Of a DNA stretch of 34,063 nt, positions 7,584 through 15,328 are shown in pieces (within the stretch, counting starts at the first letter, position 1; every line of letters starts with the position of its first letter). The notes beneath the pieces are model-generated. The model had not been told where the DNA came from and did no database searches. It saw nothing but the letters and a program-made list of their open reading frames with translations. Source of the DNA: Vicinamibacteria bacterium (GTDB lineage: Bacteria; Acidobacteriota; Vicinamibacteria; Vicinamibacterales; UBA2999); the NCBI GenBank assembly GCA_025938035.1, contig JAICQE010000019.1, positions 1 through 34,063 of the forward strand. The letters are read 5' to 3'. The translations under genes and the position numbers were made by a program.

Positions 7584-8432
7584 TCAGTTCTCCGTGGGCC
7601 GTTCGATGGAATCGATCACGAGCACCGGCACCATCGTCTTCTCCGGCTGCAGCTTCAGGCCGAGCTGCTCCTGCAGCGCGGTGATGAAGCCCGGCGGATC
7701 CGCTGGATCGGTCGATGAAGTCGTGCCGCGCGGCGCGTACTTGAGGGTGAAGGTATAGCTGCCTTTCAGGCCTGTGCGGTTGTTGACGAGCCCTCCCGCT
7801 TCACCCGCAATCGAGCCGACGAGATTATCGAGCGGCATTGTGCCGGCGATCATGCCGCTGCCGAAGGTTCCGCCGCATCGCGCCGAGTAGTCGTACGGTT
7901 TGTCCGGATCCGGTGGCGCCTCCTGCGGACGAGGGGGTGAGCCGGGCGGCCGTGGTGAGCAGTCGATCGCCGCCGGTTTGAGCGCGGGTCCGAGCTGCCC
8001 GTCGCTCCTCGCGAGCACCAGCGCGAACGTCGTCTGCTCGCGTTCCTCGACGTGCGCCACCAGCTTCATCCGCTCCGCGAACATCGTCCTGCGCATCTGC
8101 GCCCGCTGCTCCGGCGTCGATCCCGCCGGCGGCTTGAGCGTGACGTCATAGCGCTCGGTCGTTACCCAGCTCGGGTAGCCGATGACATCGCGGACCGGTA
8201 CAGGCGCCGCTCCTGACAGGATCGAGCGGATCGGCTGGTTGGTCATGATGAGCGTGCCGTCCGGCAGCGAGCGCATACCGCCGCCCGCCCCGATCTCGAC
8301 GTTTCTCTTGATCGAGACCACGTCATAGCGCGGCGCATCGGCTGGTGCGGTGGATGGCGACGGCTGCTGCGCGACGATCGACGCGCCGCTAACGGCAGAG
8401 AGCACGGCCGCGATTCCGAGTACATGGCGCAT
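7584..8432 (-). CDS. TIGR03435-family secreted protein
   Basis: The 282-residue protein has a signal peptide (about 1-23, ending IVAQQ) and a single TIGR03435 domain. Visible family marks are YDVVSIKRN near the mature N-terminus, the MRRTMFAERMKLVAHVEERE helix region, NRTGLKGSYTFTLKYAP and the C-terminal VLVIDSIERPTEN. The family is expanded in Acidobacteria, found secreted or fused to M56 peptidases, and has no established function. The ATG start has GAGGA 6 bases upstream; the longer frame to 8717 runs through a purine-rich tract and is not credible. Two other domains of this family occur in the window, both with the same C-terminal pattern (LVxDxxxRxxEN). Confidence 0.9.
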   Translation of the reverse strand: MRHVLGIAAVLSAVSGASIVAQQPSPSTAPADAPRYDVVSIKRNVEIGAGGGMRSLPDGTLIMTNQPIRSILSGAAPVPVRDVIGYPSWVTTERYDVTLKPPAGSTPEQRAQMRRTMFAERMKLVAHVEEREQTTFALVLARSDGQLGPALKPAAIDCSPRPPGSPPRPQEAPPDPDKPYDYSARCGGTFGSGMIAGTMPLDNLVGSIAGEAGGLVNNRTGLKGSYTFTLKYAPRGTTSSTDPADPPGFITALQEQLGLKLQPEKTMVPVLVIDSIERPTEN

Positions 8433-8459
8433 ATGACGTCCTCGGGCGGATTCTAACGC

Positions 8460-8496
8460 TCCTTCCTCCTTCCTCCTTCCTCCTTCCTTCTTCTCC
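8460..8496. repeat. Purine/pyrimidine-rich low-complexity tract
   Basis: Tandem TCCTTCC units (GGAAGGA on the other strand) fill the start of the divergent intergenic space between a TIGR03435 gene and a small secreted-protein gene. Similar GGAGG-rich tracts lie at 9149-9200 and 10785-10806. Confidence 0.6.
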
Positions 8497-8542
8497 CGGC
8501 CACCCCCTTGCAGTCTCTGCTGCGAACTAAAGGAGGGGACGC

Positions 8543-9148
8543 ATGAAATTGAGATTTGCAGGCGGTACGTGTGCGGCGGCCGTCGTCGCTCTCGGTATGG
8601 CCGTGTTCTCATCGACGACAGTGGGGGCGCAAGATCGGCCCGCCGGTGCGCAGGATCGGCCTGCCCCAGCGCAGGAAAGGACAACGCCAGCGCAGCCGCA
8701 GGCGGCCGGTTCAGCACAGCAGGTGACCGTGACCGGATGCATTCAGCGTGAGGCGGATTATCGAAAGGCGCGTGATGCCGGCAGGGGTGGAGTTGCGAAC
8801 ACCGGCGTTGGCGCCGGCAACGAGTTCATCCTCGCCGAGGCGTCGATGCCAGGGGCCGGCGCAACATCGACACGAGGCGCGGGCGCACCGGCTCCTGCGG
8901 CCACGACGGGAGGCAGCGTCGCGTACGAGTTGAGCGGACGGGACGAATCGAAAGCGGAGCAGTTCGTCGGCAAGAGAGTGGAGATCGCCGGGATGCTCAA
9001 GGCCGCGGAGATCGCGGGAGGAAGGCCCACCGGCGGACCAACTGCAGGCAAGCCACCGGAAGGCATCGACGTCGCGGGGCGCGATCTTCAGCTGCGCGAG
9101 CTTGAGATCTCGTCGATTCGCGAAGTGTCGGGGACGTGTGCGAAGTAA
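8543..9148 (+). CDS. Secreted small protein with OB-like domain, unknown function
   Basis: The 201-residue protein has a signal peptide (about 1-29, ending TVGAQ). It continues into a degenerate tandem repeat (QDRPAGAQDRPAPAQER), a low-complexity Gly/Ala/Pro linker and a domain containing VTVTGCIQ, EFILAEA, AYELSG and FVGKRVEIAGML. That pattern recurs in acidobacterial secreted proteins and suggests a small beta-barrel of OB type, but I do not know a function. Two cysteines (in VTGCIQ and GTCAK) could form a disulphide. The start is strongly supported by AAAGGAGGGG at 8529-8538. It is transcribed divergently from the TIGR03435 gene. Confidence 0.75.
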   Translation: MKLRFAGGTCAAAVVALGMAVFSSTTVGAQDRPAGAQDRPAPAQERTTPAQPQAAGSAQQVTVTGCIQREADYRKARDAGRGGVANTGVGAGNEFILAEASMPGAGATSTRGAGAPAPAATTGGSVAYELSGRDESKAEQFVGKRVEIAGMLKAAEIAGGRPTGGPTAGKPPEGIDVAGRDLQLRELEISSIREVSGTCAK

Positions 9149-9200
9149 CAAGGAGGAAGGAGATAGGAGGTAGGAGATAGGAGGACGATAGGAGACGAGG
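9149..9200. repeat. GGAGGTA/GGAGATA low-complexity tract
   Basis: Directly after a stop codon, imperfect units of AGGAGGAAGG, AGATAGG and AGGTAGG run for about 50 bases. They resemble stacked Shine-Dalgarno cores but precede no gene at useful distance. The tract is related to those at 8460-8496 (opposite orientation) and 10785-10806. Confidence 0.6.
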
Positions 9201-9255
9201 GTCACCACGCAACACTGGCGGCCCTCGTTGCCCGCTACTTGCAATACCACTCGCG

Positions 9256-9957
9256 GTGGATGTGCTCGTAGTGGATATCGGCGGTACGCGAGTCAAGCTG
9301 GGATTGCCCGCCCTCGGCGCGGTGCGACGATTTCGCTCCGGTTGCCAGCTGACTCCGCATCTTCTGATGGAAGAGCTGAAGCAGCGAACGGAGGATTGGC
9401 GGTACGACGTTGTGTCGATCGGCTATCCCGGCGCAGTCGTCGGTGGCCACCCAGCAGCGGACCCCGGCAATCTCGCCAGCGGCTGGGTTGGATACGATTT
9501 CGCCGCCGCCTTCGGCCGTCCGGTCCGCCTGGTGAACGACGCGATCCTGCAGGCGCTCGGCGCCTATCGCGCGGGGCGCATGCTGTTTCTCGGCCTGGGG
9601 ACCGGCGTCGCGTCCGCTCTGGTCTCCGAGCACGTCTTGATTCCTCTCGAGCTCGGATCCCTGCCTCACACCCGCGGCGGCACGGTGGCCGACCATCTTG
9701 GCCGCGCCGCCCGCAAGGCGCACGGGCACGATGCGTGGCACGCCGACGTGCTGGAAATTCTGCCGCTGCTGCGTGAAGCCTTCACCGCAGACTATGTGGT
9801 ACTCGGCGGCGGCAATGGGCGCAAGGTCGATCCGCTGCCCGCATATACGTACAGAGGTGAGCGGGACGACGCGTTCAAAGGCGGCGTCCGTCTGTGGGAG
9901 GAATACGTCGAGCCGCACGATGCGCAGCCGGCGAACGTCTGGCGGGTGGTGCGATGA
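9256..9957 (+). CDS. ROK-family sugar kinase (putative glucokinase)
   Basis: The 233-residue protein opens with the ATP phosphate loop VVDIGGTRVKLG, has GYPGAVV (sugar-side loop), LVNDAILQALGAY with the catalytic Asp in VND, and GLGTGVASAL as the second phosphate motif. A variant LELGSLPH takes the position of the usual ExxH-type loop, and LGGGNGRK and FKGGVRLWEE follow. The layout matches ROK proteins annotated as glucokinase or polyphosphate glucokinase, which phosphorylate glucose with ATP or polyphosphate in the cytoplasm. The phosphoryl donor cannot be told. The GTG start lacks a clear Shine-Dalgarno, and a second GTG two codons on is possible. Its stop overlaps the next gene's ATG (ATGA), so the two are coupled. 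Confidence 0.85.
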   Translation: MDVLVVDIGGTRVKLGLPALGAVRRFRSGCQLTPHLLMEELKQRTEDWRYDVVSIGYPGAVVGGHPAADPGNLASGWVGYDFAAAFGRPVRLVNDAILQALGAYRAGRMLFLGLGTGVASALVSEHVLIPLELGSLPHTRGGTVADHLGRAARKAHGHDAWHADVLEILPLLREAFTADYVVLGGGNGRKVDPLPAYTYRGERDDAFKGGVRLWEEYVEPHDAQPANVWRVVR

Positions 9958-10712
9958 AGTACCGCTGCCTGGCAACCGACTACGACGGCACGATCGCCTT
10001 CGATGGCAAGGTCGACGCGGCAACGGTCGCCAGCCTGCAGCGTGTGCGCGCCGCCGGTCATCGTCTGATCATGGTCACCGGACGGGAGTTAACGGATCTC
10101 TTCAACACCTTCGACCAGATCGATCTTTTCGATCTGGTCGTTGCCGAGAATGGCGCCACCCTGTACGACCCGCGAACGAAAGAGATCGTGATTCTCGCGC
10201 CCCCTCCCCCCGAGTCGTTGACGGCGCGGTTGATGGAGCACAACGTTCCGTTCTCGGTGGGCCACTCGATCGTGGCGACCGTCGAACCGCACGAGCAGAC
10301 GCTGATCGCAGCGATCCACGATCTGCGCATCGACTGGCACGTCATCTTCAACAAAGGGTCGGTGATGGCACTGCCCTCCGACGTGACGAAGGCGACCGGT
10401 CTGGCGAGCGCGCTCGATGTCGTCGGCGTACCGTGGGCCGCGACCATCGGCGTTGGCGACGCCGAGAACGACCTCCCGTTCCTGCGCCGCTGCGGCTTCG
10501 CGGCGGCCGTCCGCAACGCGCTGCCGTCAGTTCAGGAGATCGCCGATCTCGTCACGGCGGAGGTGAGGGGCGCGGGTGTCGCGGAATTAATCGGTGGATG
10601 GCTGAACGGCGGTCCCAGCGTGCGGCATGCTGGAGCGCGCCAAGAGCGAGACGCGGGCGCGTCACACAGAGGAACATCGCGCCGATTACTCCCGCGATCG
10701 GCGCGAGAGTGA
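9954..10712 (+). CDS. HAD-superfamily phosphatase, Cof/MPGP-like
   Basis: The 252-residue protein has all four HAD motifs. These are DYDGT (9-13) with the nucleophile Asp9 and general acid Asp11, VTGR (41-44), the conserved Lys region (NKGSVM and later DVTKATGL) and GVGDAENDLPFL for metal binding. This is the Cof (IIB cap) type, which includes sugar-phosphate and mannosylglycerate-phosphate phosphatases. It starts inside the last codons of the ROK kinase (ATGA overlap), so the two are produced together and may adjust one sugar or sugar-phosphate pool. The last 30 residues are Arg-rich, unlike the domain, and may be a recent extension. A 12-bp perfect hairpin lies inside the gene at 10112-10140. 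Confidence 0.87.
   Translation: MKYRCLATDYDGTIAFDGKVDAATVASLQRVRAAGHRLIMVTGRELTDLFNTFDQIDLFDLVVAENGATLYDPRTKEIVILAPPPPESLTARLMEHNVPFSVGHSIVATVEPHEQTLIAAIHDLRIDWHVIFNKGSVMALPSDVTKATGLASALDVVGVPWAATIGVGDAENDLPFLRRCGFAAAVRNALPSVQEIADLVTAEVRGAGVAELIGGWLNGGPSVRHAGARQERDAGASHRGTSRRLLPRSARE
10112..10140. repeat. Perfect 12-bp inverted repeat inside the HAD gene
   Basis: Arms CGACCAGATCGA and TCGATCTGGTCG flank a five-base loop TCTTT. The arms encode FDQID and FDLVV. It begins about 158 bases into the gene. No T-run follows, so it is not a standard terminator. Confidence 0.6.
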
Positions 10713-10784
10713 CCACATTCCGTCTCGGCTCAGCAATGGATCGCCGAGATGCCGGACATAACGCGCGGCGACCGGGGGTGCGAC

Positions 10785-10806
10785 ATAGGAGGTAGGACGC
10801 AGGAGG
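10785..10806. repeat. Short GGAGGTAGG tract
   Basis: The 22-base stretch ATAGGAGGTAGG...AGGAGG lies between the convergent HAD and outer-membrane-protein genes, and ends next to the latter's stop codon. It is a third member of the GGAGG-rich tracts at 8460 and 9149. The rest of the 95-base gap shows nothing recognisable. Confidence 0.45.
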
Positions 10807-10807
10807 G

Positions 10808-11392
10808 TCAGCGGCCGATACGAATTGCGGCGAAGCCTCCAATTCGAATGTGGAGCTCCCAGCCCACACGCGCGTCCACGCCCACGCTGACACGATCCGC
10901 AACGCGCGATCGGATCCCGCCGCCGGCGGTGAAGGCGCCCTCCGTCGAGGTGACGGCGTCGTCGAAGAATTCCTCGTGCGTCTGAAACATTCCCGCTCCG
11001 GCGACGAGGAAGGGCGTCGCCTTCGGGTGCGTTGCCTGCGGCAGCACATCCCAGGTCAGGTTGCCCGTAAGCGCCAGGTGGCTGTGAGAGTCGCCGCGGA
11101 TATACAGCAGCTCCGGCCCGATCGCAATCCGCGGGCTCACGTACCAGCGAAGCGCTCCGCCGAACCCTGGCTCGCTGACGACCCCGTCGTCCGCAAAACC
11201 GATCCATGCGGCAGTCAGATCGACGGCCGGCGCGGGACGTTCCTGCGCGTGTACGTGCGGCCCCACGCAGACTAGCACTAGCACCACGATCGCGAAGCCT
11301 GCGCCGGCATCGCGCGCGCGTCGTGAAGCCTTACGAATCACCGTTGGTCGGCGATACACATCGGCACCCGCTTCCATGAATGGCAAAAACAT
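10808..11392 (-). CDS. Outer-membrane beta-barrel protein
   Basis: The 194-residue protein has a positively charged N-terminus, a hydrophobic export segment (about 32-48) ending VHAQE, and then alternating hydrophobic/polar strands typical of an eight-strand barrel (GGALRWYVSPRIAIGPELLY, TPFLVAGAGMF, AFTAGGGIRSRV, VSVGVDARVGW). It resembles OmpA-like or opacity-type small barrels with no periplasmic domain. Its function is unknown. The C-terminus (AAIRIGR) lacks the usual terminal aromatic residue, a mild oddity for BAM recognition. The start could also be the second Met at residue 6. It is convergent with the HAD phosphatase. Confidence 0.75.
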   Translation of the reverse strand: MFLPFMEAGADVYRRPTVIRKASRRARDAGAGFAIVVLVLVCVGPHVHAQERPAPAVDLTAAWIGFADDGVVSEPGFGGALRWYVSPRIAIGPELLYIRGDSHSHLALTGNLTWDVLPQATHPKATPFLVAGAGMFQTHEEFFDDAVTSTEGAFTAGGGIRSRVADRVSVGVDARVGWELHIRIGGFAAIRIGR

Positions 11393-11498
11393 CGCTCAGC
11401 CTAACTGTTTAGCAGTAGCGGAGTTCCGAATCCTTCGGGCCCGATTGAACGCATGGTACGGATTCTGCCTCGCTTAATCGGCGGAGCCATCACCCACT

Positions 11499-11657
11499 GT
11501 GAAGACCGAACACATACACGACAACTGCCCACGTTGCCAGGGCACCCACGTTTTTCGTACGGAACGAAGCCGCTGGTATTGTCTGCGGTGCCGAATTAGT
11601 TTCGATGCGGATCGCGACCTCGAGAACGAATCGCGGAACGGGTCACGCACGACCTAG
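11499..11657 (+). CDS. Zinc-ribbon microprotein C
   Basis: A 52-residue frame starting at GTG encodes CPRC (10-13) and CLRC (28-31), 14 residues apart, with aromatic and basic residues between them (THVFRTERSRWY) and an acidic, Asn-rich tail. The CxxC/CxxC spacing makes a chance ORF unlikely, and the type parallels the tandem pair at 4893-5307 with a shorter loop. GGCGGAG lies about 12 bases upstream of the start, a little far for a Shine-Dalgarno. Its function is unknown. It sits between the divergent outer-membrane protein and the convergent PEGA protein. Confidence 0.55.
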   Translation: MKTEHIHDNCPRCQGTHVFRTERSRWYCLRCRISFDADRDLENESRNGSRTT

Positions 11658-11679
11658 ACCTGTACAAGTTACAAGATCG

Positions 11680-12408
11680 TTATCGCGATGGCTCTAGCTG
11701 CGCCAGAACGGTCGCCTGTTGATTCGCGACAACGCGTACGGAGCGGGACCACGGTGCATAGCCACCGAGCTGAATGCGAACCGCACGCGAGCCGGCTCGC
11801 AGCGAGGGCAACACGATCGGCGTGTGCCCGACCTGCTGGTTGTTGATGAACACCGTCGCACCCGCCGGTTGCGAATCGATCCGGAGTCCGCCTTGATAAT
11901 GCGTCGCTGCGCCGGCACCGCGCGTCTCCGTGGTTCGTGAAATCTCCGCCGCTCTAGGTGATTCGACCGCTCTTTCTCTCGACGTCGGTGGAGGCACGTT
12001 GCCGGGGGAGGGCAACGCAGCAGGTGGCGGGACTGCCGCGGGCGACGGAACTGACGGCGTGGCCGTGACCGTCGTGAGCTCCGCCGATTCGCCGGAGCCG
12101 ACGAACTGCATCCCCAATACCCCGAGGAGGATGCCGCTGATAAAGGATGCGACGTGCAGTCGCGGAATGCGTTGCGGCAGTCGAACGCGAGCGGTAGCCG
12201 CATAGCGCAGGACCGCCTGCACGCTCGACGCGAACAGAACAAGGGCTGGTGCAGCCTCACGGCGCCGCACCAGACGGCTGCCTCCAAAGCCTCTCGCACC
12301 TGGTGACGGTGGGAATTCGGGGTCCGCTTCTTCGATTTCGGACGGGAAGTCGGTCAGTGCATCCAGTGCCCTGTCGGCGGCCGCAGTCGTTCGCTCAGCT
12401 TCGTCCAT
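11680..12408 (-). CDS. PEGA-domain membrane protein
   Basis: Started at the ATG at 12408 the protein has 242 residues: an N-terminal cytoplasmic region, one membrane helix (ASFISGILLGVLGMQFVG), a Pro/Ala-rich linker and a C-terminal PEGA domain. The PEGA domain shows IDSQPAGATVFINNQQVGHTPIVL, split here as GLRIDSQPAGATVFIN then NQQVGHTPIVL, and ends VVANQQATVLAQLEP. PEGA domains are surface beta modules, often C-terminal to Ser/Thr kinases; here the kinase part is absent. The frame stays open to a TTG at 12582, and an ATG at residue 23 of that frame is another candidate, so the start is uncertain. No function is known beyond a probable surface or scaffold role. Confidence 0.7.
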   Translation of the reverse strand: MDEAERTTAAADRALDALTDFPSEIEEADPEFPPSPGARGFGGSRLVRRREAAPALVLFASSVQAVLRYAATARVRLPQRIPRLHVASFISGILLGVLGMQFVGSGESAELTTVTATPSVPSPAAVPPPAALPSPGNVPPPTSRERAVESPRAAEISRTTETRGAGAATHYQGGLRIDSQPAGATVFINNQQVGHTPIVLPSLRAGSRAVRIQLGGYAPWSRSVRVVANQQATVLAQLEPSR

Positions 12409-12709
12409 TCGCCCGAGCCCGACAGCAATCTTCGGCCCACAAGCTCCGCCTGATTTCCGGCCGAGAACGAGTCGCAAAGCAGAGATACCGGGGGAAAATC
12501 GCGAGACGCGGCGCATTTTGTCCAACCGCGGCGGCGATTGCGGCTCGTTGCCGGACGTCGGATCGACCGGGATCCTTGCCAACCATTAGGCCGTCCCGCA
12601 GGTCAAATACACGACGCGCAGACTGATTCCAGGTATCACGAGTCTTACGTCAAGTCAGACCCAGGAACCTTAGCCCAAAGTGCACGTCTAATCCGCCGGA
12701 CGTATCTCT
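12409..12709. other. Intergenic region between divergent PEGA and TonB-receptor genes
   Basis: This stretch of about 300 bases may include a 58-codon N-terminal extension of the PEGA gene (to 12582). The rest should hold the two divergent promoters. I see no convincing -35/-10 pair, hairpin or small gene, and no Shine-Dalgarno before the TonB-receptor ATG. Confidence 0.4.
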
Positions 12710-15313
12710 ATGTTGATGCGCATGATGGGCGTGTCGCCCTTGCTGTTGACCGTCGGCCTGCTTGCCGCAGCACCCGTGTTGGCCCAGGCGCCGCGCGACG
12801 CCCGCGTGCAGGTGACGGTCGTGGACCAGACCGGCGGCGTGGTGCCAAACGCCACCGTCAAGCTCACCGGTCTCGAGACCGCTACCCAGGCGAGGACGGT
12901 CGAGCCGGCAACCACCGCCGCCAACGGCATCGCCATTCTCGAGAGGGTCGCACCCGGGCGTTACAGCATCACCGCCGAGTTTCCGGGCTTCGATCTTGGC
13001 CTCCTCCGCGATATCCGCGTCCGCGCCGGCGAGAGCCGGCACGTCGTCGTCCTGCCGCTTGCAAAGCTGGAAGACGCAGTGACGGTCGGACGCAACTCGG
13101 CGGAGGTTGCGGCCGATCGCCGCAGCTCGCAGTTCGGCAACACCATCGCGCAGGCGCAGATCGATGCGCTGGCGGACGACCCCACGGAGTTGCAGCGTCA
13201 GCTGCAGGAGCTGGCCGGTCCGGACGCGATCATCCGCGTGGACAGCTTCGAGGGGCAGATGCTGCCGCCGAAGGCGCAGATCAAGTCGATCCACGTCGTC
13301 CGCGACCAGTTCGCCGCCGAATCGGCCAACCCTGGCTCGACGTTCGTGGACGTCATCACCCAGCCGGGCGTCGGACCGATCCGCGGCGGCCTCAACTTCA
13401 ACTTCAGGGACGACGTGCTGATCGCGCGCAGTCCGCTGGTGATGAGCAAGGGGCCCGAGCAGTCGCGTGGGTTCAGCGGCAATGTCGGCGGCGCGCTCGT
13501 CCAGAACCGCACCAGCTTCTCCGCCAACATCAACGGCATCAGCCAGTACACAACGCCGCTCCTGAACGTGATACGTCCAGGTGGGCAGCAGGCGATTGCG
13601 CTGGGAGTGCAGCGGCCGGAAACGCGCTACGACCTGAGCGCGATGATCGATCACGACGTCACGCGCAACCAGACGGTGCGATTCATGTTCGCGCAGAACC
13701 GCATCGCGCTCGAGAACCTCGGCATCGGCGCCTACGACGAGCTCGAGCGCGGGTGGGGCGGGCGGCAGCTCCAGAACATCGTGCGCATCCAGCACGCCGG
13801 ACCGCTGGGACGCCGCGCCTACCTGAACTCGCGCGTCGCGTTCAGCCAGCTGGATCTCGACATCCACTCCAACACCGAAGCGCAGACGATTCGTGTCCTC
13901 GACAGCTTCACCAGCGGCGGCGCGCAGCAGCGCCAGGACATGCGCTACGACTGGCTGCAGATCATGGGCGACGTCGATTACGTGCGCGGCGTGCACTCCT
14001 TCCGCTTCGGCAACGATCTCTGGTTCCAGTACGTCCGCAACATCCAGGAGAACAACTACCTCGGGACCTATACGTTCAGCAGTCTGGCCGATTTCAATGC
14101 CGGCCGGCCGTCGATCTACAACCAGATCGTCGGCGATCCGAAGGTCACGTTCCTCAGCGTTCGCACCGGGATGTACTTCCAGGACGACATCAAGCTGAAA
14201 CGGCTGACGCTCAGTCCTGGCCTGCGCTATTCGGTGCAGAACCTGGTCGACGATCGCACGGCGTTCGAGCCGCGCTTCGGCTTCACCTGGTCGCCTCGCG
14301 CCAACGGCGGGACGGTGCTCCGCGGCAGCATCGGCTGGTTCCACGGTTTCATTCCGGAGAACCTCTACGAACAGACGCTGCGGATCGACGGACAGCGGCA
14401 GCGCGAATACATCATCCGCAACCCGTCGTATCCCAATCCGGGCGATCTCTCGGCTCAGCCGCCGTCGGCGGTGAACCGGTATCTGCTCGGGGACGACTTC
14501 CATCTGCAGCAGAACTTCCGCTGGAGCGCCGGCATCGATCAGACGTTCTCACCGAGGCTCCGCATCAACGCCCTCTACAACTGGATTCACGTCCAGGAGC
14601 AGCCGCGCGGGGTGAACCTCAATCCAATCGTCAACGTCGAGACCGGCGAGCGGCTGGATCCGAACTACGGCAACGTCATCGCAAGCGTCACCGACACGCA
14701 GTTGAAGCGGCACGAAGTGTCGGTCAACGCGACGCTCTCGCTGGCGGCCCCGTCACCGGCGCTCGCGCAGCCGCGCTTCAACTGGCGGCGGATGAACGTC
14801 CAGGCCGGCTACTCGCTGATCCGCGTAGACAACAACGGCGACGGCTGGTTCTCGGTGCCTCCGACCGGCAGCGTCGAAGACGACTGGGGACCCGGGCCGG
14901 CCGATTCGCCGTATCGCTTCAACATCGTTGCCACCGGCACGCAGCTACGGAACCTGACGACGGTGCTGACGTTCATCGCCAACGCGGGGCAGGTCTACAC
15001 GGAAACGACCGGCGAGGACGATAACGGCGACGGCATCGTCAACGACCGCCTTCCCGGCGTGGGCCTTCGTTCGCTTCGCGGCGACCGCCAGTTCACCATG
15101 AACGCGCGACTGAGCTACGCCATCGTCCTCAGCCCCACGGCCCCTGGCGTGCAGCCGCGCCACCGGCTCAATCTGTTCGCCAACGTGACCAACGTCACCA
15201 ACCGGCCCAATTACGGCGGGTACAGCGGCGTGATCACATCGGATTTCTATCGCCAGCCGACGTTCGTGCAGAACCCGCGGCGGGCCGAGGTGGGGATGAA
15301 CTTCACGTTCTGA
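12710..15313 (+). CDS. TonB-dependent receptor with carboxypeptidase-regulatory N-domain (Oar-like)
   Basis: The 867-residue protein has a signal peptide (to about LAQAP, residue 28) and a carboxypeptidase-regulatory-like beta domain (about 30-115; VTVVDQTGGVVPNATVKL and VAPGRYSITAEFPGF). A plug region (about 150-225; QMLPPKAQIKSIHV) precedes a 22-strand-type barrel ending in a terminal Phe (VGMNFTF), the BAM signal. The family imports large or scarce nutrients using TonB energy; acidobacterial members are abundant and poorly assigned. A calcium-like acidic turn (GEDDNGDGIVND) lies in an extracellular loop. Several ATGs lie within the first six codons, so the exact start is uncertain. The next gene begins 15 bases after the stop, suggesting one transcript. 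Confidence 0.92.
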   Translation: MLMRMMGVSPLLLTVGLLAAAPVLAQAPRDARVQVTVVDQTGGVVPNATVKLTGLETATQARTVEPATTAANGIAILERVAPGRYSITAEFPGFDLGLLRDIRVRAGESRHVVVLPLAKLEDAVTVGRNSAEVAADRRSSQFGNTIAQAQIDALADDPTELQRQLQELAGPDAIIRVDSFEGQMLPPKAQIKSIHVVRDQFAAESANPGSTFVDVITQPGVGPIRGGLNFNFRDDVLIARSPLVMSKGPEQSRGFSGNVGGALVQNRTSFSANINGISQYTTPLLNVIRPGGQQAIALGVQRPETRYDLSAMIDHDVTRNQTVRFMFAQNRIALENLGIGAYDELERGWGGRQLQNIVRIQHAGPLGRRAYLNSRVAFSQLDLDIHSNTEAQTIRVLDSFTSGGAQQRQDMRYDWLQIMGDVDYVRGVHSFRFGNDLWFQYVRNIQENNYLGTYTFSSLADFNAGRPSIYNQIVGDPKVTFLSVRTGMYFQDDIKLKRLTLSPGLRYSVQNLVDDRTAFEPRFGFTWSPRANGGTVLRGSIGWFHGFIPENLYEQTLRIDGQRQREYIIRNPSYPNPGDLSAQPPSAVNRYLLGDDFHLQQNFRWSAGIDQTFSPRLRINALYNWIHVQEQPRGVNLNPIVNVETGERLDPNYGNVIASVTDTQLKRHEVSVNATLSLAAPSPALAQPRFNWRRMNVQAGYSLIRVDNNGDGWFSVPPTGSVEDDWGPGPADSPYRFNIVATGTQLRNLTTVLTFIANAGQVYTETTGEDDNGDGIVNDRLPGVGLRSLRGDRQFTMNARLSYAIVLSPTAPGVQPRHRLNLFANVTNVTNRPNYGGYSGVITSDFYRQPTFVQNPRRAEVGMNFTF

Positions 15314-15328
15314 GTGGACAGGCGAACG

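Noticed and set aside
6003..8432. A beta-lactam resistance locus
   Set aside because: The lactamase-fold protein lacks SxxK, and the neighbouring TIGR03435 protein has no link to resistance.
10200..10215. G-quadruplex candidate on the minus strand (runs of C on the plus strand)
   Set aside because: It has only two long G-runs and simply encodes four prolines in the HAD protein.
12650..14503. Long open frame (617 codons) antisense to the TonB receptor
   Set aside because: It is a GC-rich shadow frame with an Arg/Glu/Asp/Val composition and no domain, opposite a convincing receptor gene.
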